DNA of 64,000 nucleotides from Paenibacillus oryzisoli. GTDB lineage: Bacteria; Bacillota; Bacilli; Paenibacillales; NBRC-103111. A program made the translations under genes and the position numbers. Of this stretch, positions 46,023 to 55,338 are shown piece by piece. The notes beneath the pieces were generated by a model. That model did not search any database and was not told where the DNA came from. It was given only the letters and a program-made list of their open reading frames with translations. Where the stretch lies: contig NZ_LYPB01000059.1 of the NCBI RefSeq assembly GCF_001653565.1, forward strand, positions 1 to 64,000. Direction: 5' to 3'. How positions within the stretch are numbered: the first letter of the stretch is position 1; the number at the start of each line of letters is the position of its first letter.

Positions 46023-46844
46023 TTAATTCGATTCTCTAAATCGCTCTGGCGTAAGGCCAATTTGTTTGCGAAAGCTCGCGATAAAATGGCTCGGATCCCG
46101 AAAACCCACATGTAAAGCAATCTCTTTAATGGCGAGATGCCTGTCGGTGAGGAGCAATTCTTTGGATTTGCGAAGTCTCATCATAATGAGATAGGCATAC
46201 GGAGAAAGGCCGAAAGCGTGCTGAAACAACGTATTCAAATGTCGGGGGGTAATCGCAAGCACCGCAGCCATCTGTACAATCCCCGTATCGGGATTCGGAT
46301 AGTGATCTTCTAACCAATCCGTTAGTGGCTGCAAGTGAAGCATTTGATTCGTAAGCGAAGTACGATTGTTGATTTGGGCATGCTTTTTAATCTCAATCAA
46401 GAAATGGTACAAATCCGCAGATGCGTCATAACCCGAATAATCTGCTTGTGTCTCAAGCTTGTTCAAAATCGTTGAAAGTGCTAGGTGTAGAGGGCCATTC
46501 TCATCCCAGCGGAAGACGGCAGATTCCAGCATATCCAGCGTGCTTAGGATGGCATGGACACTGTTGCCTCCGAACGTGACATATTGCGTGCACCATGTAT
46601 CTGTAACGGCATAATAAGCGTGTGGTTCACCGGGCAGCATGAGGACACCAGAGCCTTTGGATAAAAGGACTTTCTTATTGCCCATGATGTATTCGCCTTC
46701 ACCAGAAAAGGTTTGCAGCCATTGATAGTGAGGGAGGCCGTCTTTGCGGTTGAGCATTTCCTGATCTTCATGATGACCAATGCTATCAATATAGATAGGG
46801 TAGGGCTGGGCTGTACTAGGCGTAAGTAGAAATCGGGTATGCAT
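46023..46844 (-). CDS. AraC-family regulator with cupin sensor
   Basis: A 273-residue cytosolic regulator. The N-terminal cupin-like AraC ligand-binding domain covers about residues 20-150 (LQTFSGEGEYIMGNKKVLL, GSGVLMLPGEPHAYYAV). The C-terminal AraC helix-turn-helix pair is at about 175-270 (ITPRHLNTLFQHAFGLSPY; VGFRDPSHFIASFRKQIGLTPERFR). It is divergent from the GH42 beta-galactosidase with ~120 bp between the starts, so it likely activates that gene in response to a galactoside or other sugar. Confidence 0.88.
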   Translation of the reverse strand: MHTRFLLTPSTAQPYPIYIDSIGHHEDQEMLNRKDGLPHYQWLQTFSGEGEYIMGNKKVLLSKGSGVLMLPGEPHAYYAVTDTWCTQYVTFGGNSVHAILSTLDMLESAVFRWDENGPLHLALSTILNKLETQADYSGYDASADLYHFLIEIKKHAQINNRTSLTNQMLHLQPLTDWLEDHYPNPDTGIVQMAAVLAITPRHLNTLFQHAFGLSPYAYLIMMRLRKSKELLLTDRHLAIKEIALHVGFRDPSHFIASFRKQIGLTPERFRESN

Positions 46845-46965
46845 CTTCCATCATCCTGTTCCATTTTCTTATATGTGAACTGCATTTATCTTATATTTTA
46901 ACATGATTATGAATTTAATATAATGTACTTATTCTTATATGAATCTACAAGAAGAGGTGCGAATC

Positions 46966-48993
46966 GTGATACATGCTAAGCTGCCCAAAATTTGGTACGG
47001 TGGAGATTACAATCCAGAACAATGGGATAAAGAGGTTATGGATGAGGATTTGCGCATGTTTAACCTTGCGGGAATCGATGTCGCGACAATTAATGTATTC
47101 TCGTGGGCGTTGTCACAACCGAATGAGGATACGTACGATTTTACTTGGCTAGATGACATTATTAATCGTCTACATGCGAATGGAACTTATGTGTGTTTAG
47201 CTACGAGTACAGGGGCACATCCTGCTTGGATGGCGAAGAAATATCCGGACGTTTGTCGTGTGGATTTTGAAGGGCGGAAACATAAATTCGGGAAGAGGCA
47301 CAATTCTTGTCCGAATAGTCCAACTTATCGTACGTATTCGGAGCGGATCGCGGAGAAATTAGCTGAGCGGTATAAGGATCATGAAGCTGTATTAATTTGG
47401 CACGTATCGAATGAATATGGCGGGTATTGCTATTGTGATCATTGCGCGGACGCATTTCGCACATGGTTGCAAACGCGATATACGACGCTAGATCAGTTAA
47501 ACAAAGCATGGTATACAGGTTTCTGGGGTCACACATTCTACGATTGGGAAGAAATCGTGCCGCCTAATGTGCTTTCCGATGAAGAGCCTGGGGAACGTTC
47601 TTTCTTTCAATCTATTTCCTTGGATTATCGCCGGTTTATGTCGGATAGCTTACTTGATTGCTACAAATTAGAGTACAACGCGATCCGACGTCATTGCCCT
47701 GAGCTGCCAATCACGACGAATTTAATGGGGCTTTACAAAGAGTTAGACTATTTCAAATGGGCGCCTTATTTGGATGTCATCTCATGGGACAACTATCCAT
47801 CGCTAGACACGCCGGTCAGTCTCACTTCCATGACGCATGATCTTATGCGTGGATTAAAGGACGGTCAGCCGTTCATGTTGATGGAACAAACACCAAGCCA
47901 ACAGAACTGGCAGAAGTATAACTCCTTGAAACGTCCTGGCGTTATGAAACTATGGAGCTATCAAGCGGTTGCCCATGGTGCGGATACGATATTATTTTTC
48001 CAGTTGCGTCGTTCCGCAGGCGCTTGTGAGAAATTCCATGGCGCTGTCATTGAGCATGTTGGACATGAACATACACGTGTATTCCGTGAATGCGCGGAGC
48101 TAGGGCATGAACTGGTGCGCTTATCAGATAAAGTATTGGACGCAAGAGTGAAAGCACGAGTGGGTATCGTTTTCGATTGGGAAAACCGCTGGGCAATTGG
48201 CCTGTCTAGCGGCCCGACAATCGCATTAAATTATGTCGATGAAGTTCATAAATATTATGACGCTTTGTTCCAACAAAATATTCAAGCGGACCTCATCGGC
48301 ACGAATACGGATCTCACGGGCTACGATATTGTCATTGCACCTGTACTTTATATGGTGAAAGACGGATATGCGAAGCGCGTGGAACAATTCGTTCATGCCG
48401 GAGGAACTTTCCTAACTACTTTCTTCAGCGGTATCGTCAACGAGCATGATCGCGTAACCCTTGGTGGATATCCGGGTGAGCTGCGCAATGTACTTGGTAT
48501 TTGGGCAGAAGAAATCGATGCGTTATTCCCGGATCAGAGCAACCAAATTCAGCTGAACGAGCAATGGGGCGGCTTAGATGGGAGCTACAAATGTGGTATC
48601 CTGTGTGATTTAATCCATGCTGAGGGAGCCGAAGTAAAAGCTGTGTATGGTACGGATTTCTATCAAGGCATGCCTGTATTGACTGTAAATAAATATGGAG
48701 CGGGTCAAGCATGGTACGTCGCTTCCAGTCCTGAGCCAGCATTTCTACAAGGTTTGCTAGGTAATTTGTGCCAAGATAAAGGAATTACCGCACCAATTCC
48801 ACCTGTGCCTGGTGTTGAGGTTTCTACGAGAACCAATGAACAGAATGAGTCATTCGTTTTTATTTTGAACCATAATGATCAAGCTACTACGATTGTGCTG
48901 GGGGAACTGAAAGGAACGGATTTGATCTCCGGGGATTTCATTGAAAATGCAGCAACTCTGTCAGCCAAGCAAGTCCTCATTATTGAGGTATAA
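46966..48993 (+). CDS. GH42 beta-galactosidase
   Basis: 675 residues from a GTG at 46966 that follows AAGAGGTG by six bases; the ATG at 46939 lacks a ribosome site. A TIM-barrel starts IWYGGDYNPEQWD. The acid/base Glu is E150 in HVSNEYGG and the nucleophile is E307 in LMEQTPS, counted from the GTG. A cysteine cluster C-C-C in YCYCDHC plus the upstream SCPNS matches the zinc site of GH42 enzymes. A trimerisation domain (~390-600) and a small C-terminal beta domain follow. It hydrolyses terminal beta-galactosides in the cytosol. It is probably controlled by the divergent AraC gene. Confidence 0.93.
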   Translation: MIHAKLPKIWYGGDYNPEQWDKEVMDEDLRMFNLAGIDVATINVFSWALSQPNEDTYDFTWLDDIINRLHANGTYVCLATSTGAHPAWMAKKYPDVCRVDFEGRKHKFGKRHNSCPNSPTYRTYSERIAEKLAERYKDHEAVLIWHVSNEYGGYCYCDHCADAFRTWLQTRYTTLDQLNKAWYTGFWGHTFYDWEEIVPPNVLSDEEPGERSFFQSISLDYRRFMSDSLLDCYKLEYNAIRRHCPELPITTNLMGLYKELDYFKWAPYLDVISWDNYPSLDTPVSLTSMTHDLMRGLKDGQPFMLMEQTPSQQNWQKYNSLKRPGVMKLWSYQAVAHGADTILFFQLRRSAGACEKFHGAVIEHVGHEHTRVFRECAELGHELVRLSDKVLDARVKARVGIVFDWENRWAIGLSSGPTIALNYVDEVHKYYDALFQQNIQADLIGTNTDLTGYDIVIAPVLYMVKDGYAKRVEQFVHAGGTFLTTFFSGIVNEHDRVTLGGYPGELRNVLGIWAEEIDALFPDQSNQIQLNEQWGGLDGSYKCGILCDLIHAEGAEVKAVYGTDFYQGMPVLTVNKYGAGQAWYVASSPEPAFLQGLLGNLCQDKGITAPIPPVPGVEVSTRTNEQNESFVFILNHNDQATTIVLGELKGTDLISGDFIENAATLSAKQVLIIEV

Positions 48994-49018
48994 GTGAAAG
49001 TATTTAGGGTCAACAACG

Positions 49019-49067
49019 AAAAGAGGCGTTTCCATAAGTCTACATAGACTTTTGAAACAGCCTCTTT
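49019..49067. terminator. Probable bidirectional terminator between convergent genes
   Basis: AAAGAGGC and GCCTCTTT arms with further TTTC/GAAA pairing are found. A-rich and T-rich flanks on both sides suit both the GH42 gene and the minus-strand dioxygenase gene. Confidence 0.7.
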
Positions 49068-49097
49068 GCCGTTATGATTCAAACATTACCAACATGG

Positions 49098-49880
49098 CTA
49101 TGCTTCTTTGATAATTGTATAGTTGGGCTTCACTTTCGTGAAGTTAGGATTCTCACCGCTGACCATTAACCCCATCCCCCAGTCGTAATGCTCTTGCGTG
49201 GTCGGGAAATCACTTGCTTCTCTGTATTGAAACAACACATTTCTCCGAGTTCTTGTGCTCTTGTTGGAAGATGATCCATGGATCGTTAAGTAATTGAAGA
49301 ACAAGACATCCCCAGCTTCAGCTTCACACGGAGTCCCCAGATGGATTGGGTACTCTTTGTGATTGAGATAATGCGAGCCGATATGCGGCAAGCTTCCTGC
49401 GAGATGGGAGCCGGGGATGACGCGCAGACAACCATTCTCCTCATCCGCCCGATCCAAGTGAATACTTGCTGCTAACATCGTATGGTTTTCATGCGGGAAA
49501 TACGGATAGTCTTGATGCATTGGGAAAGCAGCACCGTTCTCAGGCGGTTTAACCAGCATTTTGGAATGGTGGAGCTGAACGTTGGGTCCGATGATTTGTT
49601 TCAGAACCGCTACCATATTCGGATGAATGACGGCTCGCATGAAAGAGGCATCATGATAATGCACATCATGAAAACCTTTGAGTACGAGCTTCTTCAGCTC
49701 TTCAGCCGGTAGGTAATCCCCTTGCCAAGCATCATTTCTATCCGCTTTTGCTTGTGCGGCACGTCCAATAATTTTCTCAACTGCTTCTCTCATTTCCACC
49801 ACTTCGGTTTCATTGAAGACACCTTTGACAAGCAAGTAACCATTTTCTTTGTAAAAATCAACATCTCTGGATTGTATCAT
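49098..49880 (-). CDS. PhyH-type Fe(II)/2-oxoglutarate dioxygenase
   Basis: A 260-residue cytosolic enzyme of the phytanoyl-CoA dioxygenase family. The double-stranded beta-helix has iron ligands H122 and D124 (MHQDYPYF) and H201 (TIHGSSSN), and an Arg about a dozen residues later (RRNVLFQYR) for 2-oxoglutarate. GCLRVIPGSHLAGSL is a typical family stretch. Family members hydroxylate varied small molecules, so the substrate here is open. GGAGGAAT precedes the ATG. It is divergent from the AraC gene at 50021, which is the likely regulator. Confidence 0.9.
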   Translation of the reverse strand: MIQSRDVDFYKENGYLLVKGVFNETEVVEMREAVEKIIGRAAQAKADRNDAWQGDYLPAEELKKLVLKGFHDVHYHDASFMRAVIHPNMVAVLKQIIGPNVQLHHSKMLVKPPENGAAFPMHQDYPYFPHENHTMLAASIHLDRADEENGCLRVIPGSHLAGSLPHIGSHYLNHKEYPIHLGTPCEAEAGDVLFFNYLTIHGSSSNKSTRTRRNVLFQYREASDFPTTQEHYDWGMGLMVSGENPNFTKVKPNYTIIKEA

Positions 49881-50020
49881 TGTCTATTCCTCCATTATAA
49901 GATTGCTCAAATACCCGCTTTCTATCTATAATTATAGGGGATAGCAGTGACATAATCTTTTTCAACAGAGGACATACTTTTGCACAATAAGGCCATTTTC
50001 TTCTTAAAAAGGTGAGGTTC

Positions 50021-50896
50021 ATGTATCAGTATAAAGAAACCTATGCGATGTTGAACGAAGCTTTAACGGTCGTTCATGGTGCGGATGGCATGTTTAAAGT
50101 ACATTATTGGGGAGTTGAACCTTGTCTGTATGATAATCAACCCCATAAGCATTCCTTTTTCGAGATATGCTACATATTGGACGGGGAGGGAGAATACGCT
50201 GAAGAGGGCATCGTCTATCCGCTCCGAAGAGGTACGCTTTTTTGCTCAAGGCCTGGTATTGTGCATCAAATTCGGACGGAAAAAGGACTAAACATTGTAT
50301 TTATCGCATTTGAAATCGATGAGAGTGTAAGCGAGGACGCGATTCGCAGGGCTTACCACGATCTTGCTGCGCAAGATGATTTCCTCCTCTATGAGGCTAA
50401 TGATCAGCCAACGGTGCAATTGTGGTTATCGCTTCTCATTCGCGATGGTCACGGAAGCCTGCCATATGCTGCCATTCATTCTGTCGCGTATGCTTTGCTG
50501 GTGTCCTTCCCATCTGTATTCGGAACAGTAACGAAGTCTCCCGTTGTTCGTCACAAGAGCACGAATGTATTGATGCGCCGAGCCAAACTCTTCATCCGCG
50601 ATAATCTCTCCCAATCGCTGCAATTGAAAGACGTTGCCCATTATCTGAGTGTGTCGGAGCGTCATCTTTCACGGCTATTCTCAGAAGGGATTCATGAGAG
50701 TTTCACTAATTTCATTAGAAGCGAGCGTATTCGTCAAGCGTCCTATCTCTTACTGAACAGCGACTTACCTATCAAAGAAATTGCAGAAAGAACGGGATTT
50801 TCATCGGTTCATTATTTCTCACGCACATTTCAAATGGAGAAGAAACAGCCGCCAGGGCAGTTTCGCCTAAGAGAGAAGCGCTATGATGGCGAATAA
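50021..50896 (+). CDS. AraC-family regulator with cupin sensor
   Basis: About 291 residues from the ATG at 50021; a GTG three codons earlier overlaps the ribosome site and is unlikely. The N-terminal cupin-like domain has PHKHSFFEICYILDGEGEYAEEG and RRGTLFCSRPGIVHQI. The C-terminal helix-turn-helix pair has YLSVSERHLSRLFSEG and TGFSSVHYFSRTFQMEKKQPPGQFR. It faces away from the PhyH-type dioxygenase gene with 140 bp between the starts, suggesting control of that gene. Confidence 0.88.
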   Translation: MYQYKETYAMLNEALTVVHGADGMFKVHYWGVEPCLYDNQPHKHSFFEICYILDGEGEYAEEGIVYPLRRGTLFCSRPGIVHQIRTEKGLNIVFIAFEIDESVSEDAIRRAYHDLAAQDDFLLYEANDQPTVQLWLSLLIRDGHGSLPYAAIHSVAYALLVSFPSVFGTVTKSPVVRHKSTNVLMRRAKLFIRDNLSQSLQLKDVAHYLSVSERHLSRLFSEGIHESFTNFIRSERIRQASYLLLNSDLPIKEIAERTGFSSVHYFSRTFQMEKKQPPGQFRLREKRYDGE

Positions 50897-50967
50897 TCTC
50901 CTACTTATGTAATTTCTACCAATAACGTATAATAGGGGTTAATCCACAAAATGAAAGGATGATTTCC

Positions 50968-51582
50968 GTGTTCAAGAAGTTTGCAGCAGATGCATTAGGT
51001 TTAAGCGATATTGGTAAAGTAATTAGTCCCGCAGATTTTGATAAAGTCGATTCTGATGATTATGTGATGCATGAGGATGGCGAGAAGATTTACTTCATTA
51101 TTAAATCCAAGAAAGATGAATATTGCTTTACGAATCTTGCCCTTATCCATTTAGATGGCGATAGTGCGATTAGCTCTAAGCGAATGCTGAAACGTTTCAG
51201 CTATCATACACATAATATTTCCCAAGTATATTTGGAAACGGCAGGAACGATCGATCTTGACGTTGAGATCAAATTTATTATCGGTAGCACGAACTTCTCC
51301 ATTGATGTGGATAAAAAGCAAATTGAACAGATCAAAGATTTGTACAAAGCTTTGATTAAAATTTCCGAGACAGTTGCCCATAATGAGGAAATGTTCGAAT
51401 ACGCTAAGCAAAGCGTAGCTGTTGCGAAGGAAGCCACTGGTCGCATTTCAACACAAACGACGTCCCCAGTTACCCAGTTCGATGCCATTACCGAATCCAC
51501 GTACAACTGGTTGAAAGGTAAGCATACGGAGTTGAAGGTGAAGGATTTCGGAGCTGTTTTTGAACGTTATATTAATAATTAA
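50968..51582 (+). CDS. YvbH-like bacterial PH-domain protein
   Basis: About 204 residues from a GTG at 50968 that follows GAAAGGA by eight bases; the upstream ATG at 50959 overlaps that site. Residues ~20-125 form a bacterial PH domain (DEYCFTNLALIHLDGDSAISSKRMLKRFSY). The C-terminal ~70 residues form a helical YvbH-type oligomerisation segment. The cellular role of this family is not known. It stands alone between the AraC gene and a strong terminator. Confidence 0.85.
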   Translation: MFKKFAADALGLSDIGKVISPADFDKVDSDDYVMHEDGEKIYFIIKSKKDEYCFTNLALIHLDGDSAISSKRMLKRFSYHTHNISQVYLETAGTIDLDVEIKFIIGSTNFSIDVDKKQIEQIKDLYKALIKISETVAHNEEMFEYAKQSVAVAKEATGRISTQTTSPVTQFDAITESTYNWLKGKHTELKVKDFGAVFERYINN

Positions 51583-51629
51583 TTGTAAGGAAATTCAGTT
51601 AGATTAATTGAGTAGTTGAAACTGCCTGA

Positions 51630-51671
51630 GACGATGTTCCATTCGAATTTTGAATGGAAGGTCGTCTTTTT
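51630..51671 (+). terminator. Intrinsic terminator after the PH-domain gene
   Basis: GACGA and TTCCATTC pair with GAATGGAA and TCGTC around a 2+2 internal loop, followed by TTTTT. Confidence 0.9.
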
Positions 51672-51828
51672 GGTTTATGCGTAATCGTATAATTGGATTT
51701 TTTGTGAGAAATTTGTGAGAAGCCCATAGTACTATGGTTTATGGGTGATTTTGGCTAATGTAGTCGAAATTTGATGAAAGATAATTTGCAGACAAAATGA
51801 AAACTTTGAAAAAACCAGGAGGTAACAG

Positions 51829-53871
51829 ATGAAACACAAAATTAAAAAAACTTCGTTGGCGATGGCTCTGCTGGTATCGTTGGCACCTGCAACTCAAATC
51901 GCATCGGCGGCTGCGCCAACTTTTAAGGATGCAGATACGGCGCCATGGGCACAAAAATATATGACCAAACTTGCGCTGCTTGACATTATTGCTGGCGATA
52001 ACGCAGGGATGTTTAATCCGCAAAGTAATGTCACGCACCAGGAAGCTGTTCTTATGGCGATCCGACTAATGGGTTTAGAGGAGGAAGTCAAGAAAGAGGG
52101 CGCAGTCAATCCTGTACTTTCTGTTGACGACTTCGCTAAACCTTACATTTCGGTAGCGTTGAAAAAAGGTCTTCTCGTGGCACAAGAGGAAACGAACAAT
52201 GCAGGATGGGGGCAGCAGTCATCAAGCCGTGAATGGACGATCAAGCTGATCATTCGGGCAATTAACCGAGAGTCTGATGCAGCTCGATTGACTGAAAGCA
52301 CAACTTTGTTTAGCGATGTGGAAGATTTTACACCATCTTACAAGGGGTACATCAACGCGGGAGTCAGTCTGAACATCGTAGAAGGCTTTGCCGATAATAA
52401 GTTTAAACCGTTGGATCTCGTAACGCGAGCGCAGATGGCGGCAATGCTAAGCAATGCGTTACCCTATTTAACGAATGGAATGGAAAGCTCTTTGGAAGGC
52501 GTGTCCAACAGTGTAACTAACGGCATAATTTCGGATATTACGAACGATTCGGTATCGGTAACACTCGGTTCAGCGACAAAAAAGCTGAGTCTTACTTCGG
52601 AAACACAATATTTCGACAAAAATTCTTCGGAACAACTGAGCTTTGATGCTTTGAAAGTAGGACTGCTTGTATCCATCGTGAATAAAGAGGATAAAGCATA
52701 TTTGATTGAGGTTTCTTCTGGAGTAAAAGAGCAGCCGAAAGAACCGTCTGCAGTACGGGGTGAAATTGGACCAGCTGGACCTGTAGGCCCTGCTGGAGCT
52801 GTAGGCCCAGTTGGCCCTGCGGGTGTAAAAGGCGAAAAAGGCGAACAAGGTGAATCGGGATCAACAGGATCGCGTGGGGCGACCGGTGATACGGGAGCAA
52901 CTGGAGCCCAAGGCGTAACGGGAGCAACCGGAGCCCAAGGCGTAACAGGAGCAACCGGAGCTCAAGGCGTAACGGGAGCAACCGGAGCCCAAGGCGTAAC
53001 GGGAGCAACTGGAGCTCAAGGCGTAACGGGAGCAACTGGAGCTCAAGGCGTAACGGGAGCAACCGGAGCCCAAGGCGTAACGGGAGCAACCGGAGCTCAA
53101 GGCGTAACGGGAGCAACCGGAGCCCAAGGCGTAACGGGAGCAACTGGAGCTCAAGGCGTAACGGGAGCAACTGGAGCTCAAGGCGTAACGGGAGCAACGG
53201 GAGCTCAAGGCGTAACGGGAGCAACCGGAGCCGACGGCATAACAGGAGCAACCGGAGCTCAAGGTATAACAGGAGCAACAGGAGCCCAAGGTATAACAGG
53301 AGCAACAGGAGCTCAAGGCGTAACCGGAGCAACAGGAGCTCAAGGGGTAACAGGTGCAACAGGTGCATTTGGAGAGCAGGGTATAACAGGAGCTACCGGA
53401 GCCACTGGAGCCACCGGAGCCACCGGAGCGGCTGGTGCAGGCGGCTTGTCCACTTTTGGCTATTTGTATAGTTTGTTGCCATGGGGTGGGCCGTATCAAG
53501 CTAATGAGATTTTACCTTTGACAAATAGTGGTTATGTAACCCCTGGCATCGATGATAATTCTTTAGCGTCTTTAGTAGGGAGAATTGACATATCAGAATC
53601 CGGAATTTATGAGATCAGTTATCAAGTATCGGCTACTTCTGGAGTTGGAGCTCAGATAGCGCTTAAGATAAATGGTGTAATAAATGCTGGTACGCGCATC
53701 CCAATTTTATCTAATAATATCCAAGTATCGAATAAAGTCATTTTACAATTGAGCGCAGGCAGCTTTATAAACATAGTGAATGATTCAAACACTGCACTAA
53801 CATTAGCGCAATCGCCTGCAGTAGGGATCTCTATCGTAATTGAAAAGATCGCTTCTACTTTACCTAATTAA
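51829..53871 (+). CDS. S-layer-anchored collagen-like surface protein
   Basis: A 680-residue exported protein with ribosome site AGGAGG. The signal peptide is ~28 residues. Three S-layer homology domains cover about 29-220 ([44 protein letters not shown]), so it should bind secondary cell-wall polymer. A ~85-residue beta domain is followed by a collagen-like Gly-X-Y region from about 314 to 540. This starts with GPAGPVGP-type triplets and becomes a GVTGATGAQ array. The C-terminal ~140 residues look like a BclA/TNF-like trimerising jelly roll. The GXT-rich triplets resemble glycosylated exosporium collagens. Confidence 0.9.
   Translation: MKHKIKKTSLAMALLVSLAPATQIASAAAPTFKDADTAPWAQKYMTKLALLDIIAGDNAGMFNPQSNVTHQEAVLMAIRLMGLEEEVKKEGAVNPVLSVDDFAKPYISVALKKGLLVAQEETNNAGWGQQSSSREWTIKLIIRAINRESDAARLTESTTLFSDVEDFTPSYKGYINAGVSLNIVEGFADNKFKPLDLVTRAQMAAMLSNALPYLTNGMESSLEGVSNSVTNGIISDITNDSVSVTLGSATKKLSLTSETQYFDKNSSEQLSFDALKVGLLVSIVNKEDKAYLIEVSSGVKEQPKEPSAVRGEIGPAGPVGPAGAVGPVGPAGVKGEKGEQGESGSTGSRGATGDTGATGAQGVTGATGAQGVTGATGAQGVTGATGAQGVTGATGAQGVTGATGAQGVTGATGAQGVTGATGAQGVTGATGAQGVTGATGAQGVTGATGAQGVTGATGAQGVTGATGADGITGATGAQGITGATGAQGITGATGAQGVTGATGAQGVTGATGAFGEQGITGATGATGATGATGAAGAGGLSTFGYLYSLLPWGGPYQANEILPLTNSGYVTPGIDDNSLASLVGRIDISESGIYEISYQVSATSGVGAQIALKINGVINAGTRIPILSNNIQVSNKVILQLSAGSFINIVNDSNTALTLAQSPAVGISIVIEKIASTLPN
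52894..53352 (+). repeat. 27-bp tandem repeat array (about 17 units) in the collagen gene
   Basis: Twelve near-identical 27-bp units run from 52894 to 53217, and five variant units follow. Each encodes nine residues of three collagen triplets. Differences are nearly all silent (ACC/ACT/ACA/ACG for Thr, CAA next to GCC/GCT), plus one Asp variant and Ile for Val in three units. Confidence 0.95.
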
Positions 53872-53932
53872 AGAAAAACTAGTACAAGGTTCTGAACGGC
53901 AAGAAGCTCAGGACAGATGGGGGGAAGATGCA

Positions 53933-55240
53933 ATGCACAAAAAGCGAACCAAGATATGGATCCGCACCACGATAGCTACTTGTTTACTCATGACCTCGGC
54001 CAATACGTATGGGAATGCAATTCAGGCAATTGACGTTACCGAACAATTGGCATCCGAAGCACCAACGCGTATCCTGATTGATTCAAAAGGTGAATATGTG
54101 AATGATGTTCAATCCGCGGTATATGGCACATTGCCGACAACTATTTCTAGTGTAACGGCAGTAACCTATTCGGTTTATGGAACGGAAGAGCCCCGTATTC
54201 GCATGGGCTTTGGACAGAGCATAGCAATTGACGATCGTGGAGCGCTTTGGGCCTGGGGTTCTGTCCAGCTTCAAGCTAAAAACTCGTATCACACGCCGAA
54301 GCTGCTTGCTGGTATGGATCATGATGTTGTCGATGCTTTTGCAGGTACTAGCAATGTGGTTTTGAAAAAAGATGGTACGGTTTGGACATGGGGCGACAAT
54401 CGTTTCGGGCAGTTGGGCGACGGTACAACGGTATCCCGTCAGACGGCGGAACAAGTGTCTACACTTAACGATATTACAGCAATTTCTTCTGGAGAGTCGT
54501 ACACTTTAGCGTTGAAAAAGGATGGCACAGTATGGGCTTGGGGGTCTAATGTATATGGCGAGCTAGGGGATGGCACGACTACTCGGCAACCCGTTCCCAT
54601 TCAGGTTCAAGGTCTGAACGATGTGATGTCCATATCAGCTGCGGGATGGCATAATCTTGCGGTAACAAAAGACGGCACGGTGTGGGCCTGGGGCGCTAAC
54701 GCCCAAGGACAACTGGGCGATGGTACGACAAGCTCCCGCAACCGCCCCTTCGAGATTGGCGGTATTCATGGGGTGAAAGCGGTCAGTGCCGGGTATGATC
54801 ATTCGCTCGCTTTGTTGAACGATGGCACGGTGTGGGCTTGGGGGCATAACGAATATGGCGAGCTTGGCGATAAGACGAATAAAGGACAAGCTACTCCCGT
54901 TCAGGTTGCTGGACTCGCTCAAGTGGCCTCGATTTCTGCTGGAGAATGGTATAGCATGGCGCTGAAGGAAGACGGTACGGTGTGGGCGTGGGGCTCGAAC
55001 AGCTATGGGCAGCTTGGCAATGGAACGCCTAGCCATCAAAATAGTCCTGTACAGGTTCCTGGTATTGCCGCAAGTCAAATCTCCGCAGGCTTCTATGCTA
55101 GCGGAGCACTCGGAATCAACGGCATGTATTACACATGGGGCTCCAACATATTCGGTCAATTAGGAAATCAGGAGAAGAAACTGCAGCTTTATCCGCAAGG
55201 AATGGATGGATTGAATTTAAAAGCGTCCAGGGAGAATTAA
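53933..55240 (+). CDS. Secreted RCC1-repeat protein
   Basis: About 435 residues from the ATG at 53933 (GGGGGAAG upstream); the frame extends back into the previous gene without support. The signal peptide ends near residue 28 (SANTYGNA). After a ~70-residue spacer come about seven RCC1-type beta-propeller blades. Six share the pattern GTVWAWGxNxxGQLGDGTT; the first is degenerate. Bacterial RCC1 proteins are usually binding scaffolds at the cell surface. It lies 61 bp after the collagen-like gene and is possibly cotranscribed. Confidence 0.88.
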   Translation: MHKKRTKIWIRTTIATCLLMTSANTYGNAIQAIDVTEQLASEAPTRILIDSKGEYVNDVQSAVYGTLPTTISSVTAVTYSVYGTEEPRIRMGFGQSIAIDDRGALWAWGSVQLQAKNSYHTPKLLAGMDHDVVDAFAGTSNVVLKKDGTVWTWGDNRFGQLGDGTTVSRQTAEQVSTLNDITAISSGESYTLALKKDGTVWAWGSNVYGELGDGTTTRQPVPIQVQGLNDVMSISAAGWHNLAVTKDGTVWAWGANAQGQLGDGTTSSRNRPFEIGGIHGVKAVSAGYDHSLALLNDGTVWAWGHNEYGELGDKTNKGQATPVQVAGLAQVASISAGEWYSMALKEDGTVWAWGSNSYGQLGNGTPSHQNSPVQVPGIAASQISAGFYASGALGINGMYYTWGSNIFGQLGNQEKKLQLYPQGMDGLNLKASREN

Positions 55241-55244
55241 TCAG

Positions 55245-55286
55245 AAAAGAAGCTGCGGTTTGCACTTGCTGCGACTGCAGCTTTTC
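55245..55286 (+). terminator. Probable intrinsic terminator
   Basis: AAGAAGCTGC and GCAGCTTTTCTT arms pair, with the right arm running into T-rich sequence. Confidence 0.6.
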
Positions 55287-55338
55287 TTACATGTAGGAAC
55301 AAGACTATGTCGAATAACAACTCGGAGCGTGATTTGGT

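Noticed and set aside
52592-53499. Long minus-strand open frames, rich in Leu/Arg or Ser/Cys, across the collagen repeat
   Set aside because: They are by-products of the 27-bp repeat, which has no stop in several frames; there is no ribosome site or domain, and the plus strand is clearly coding.
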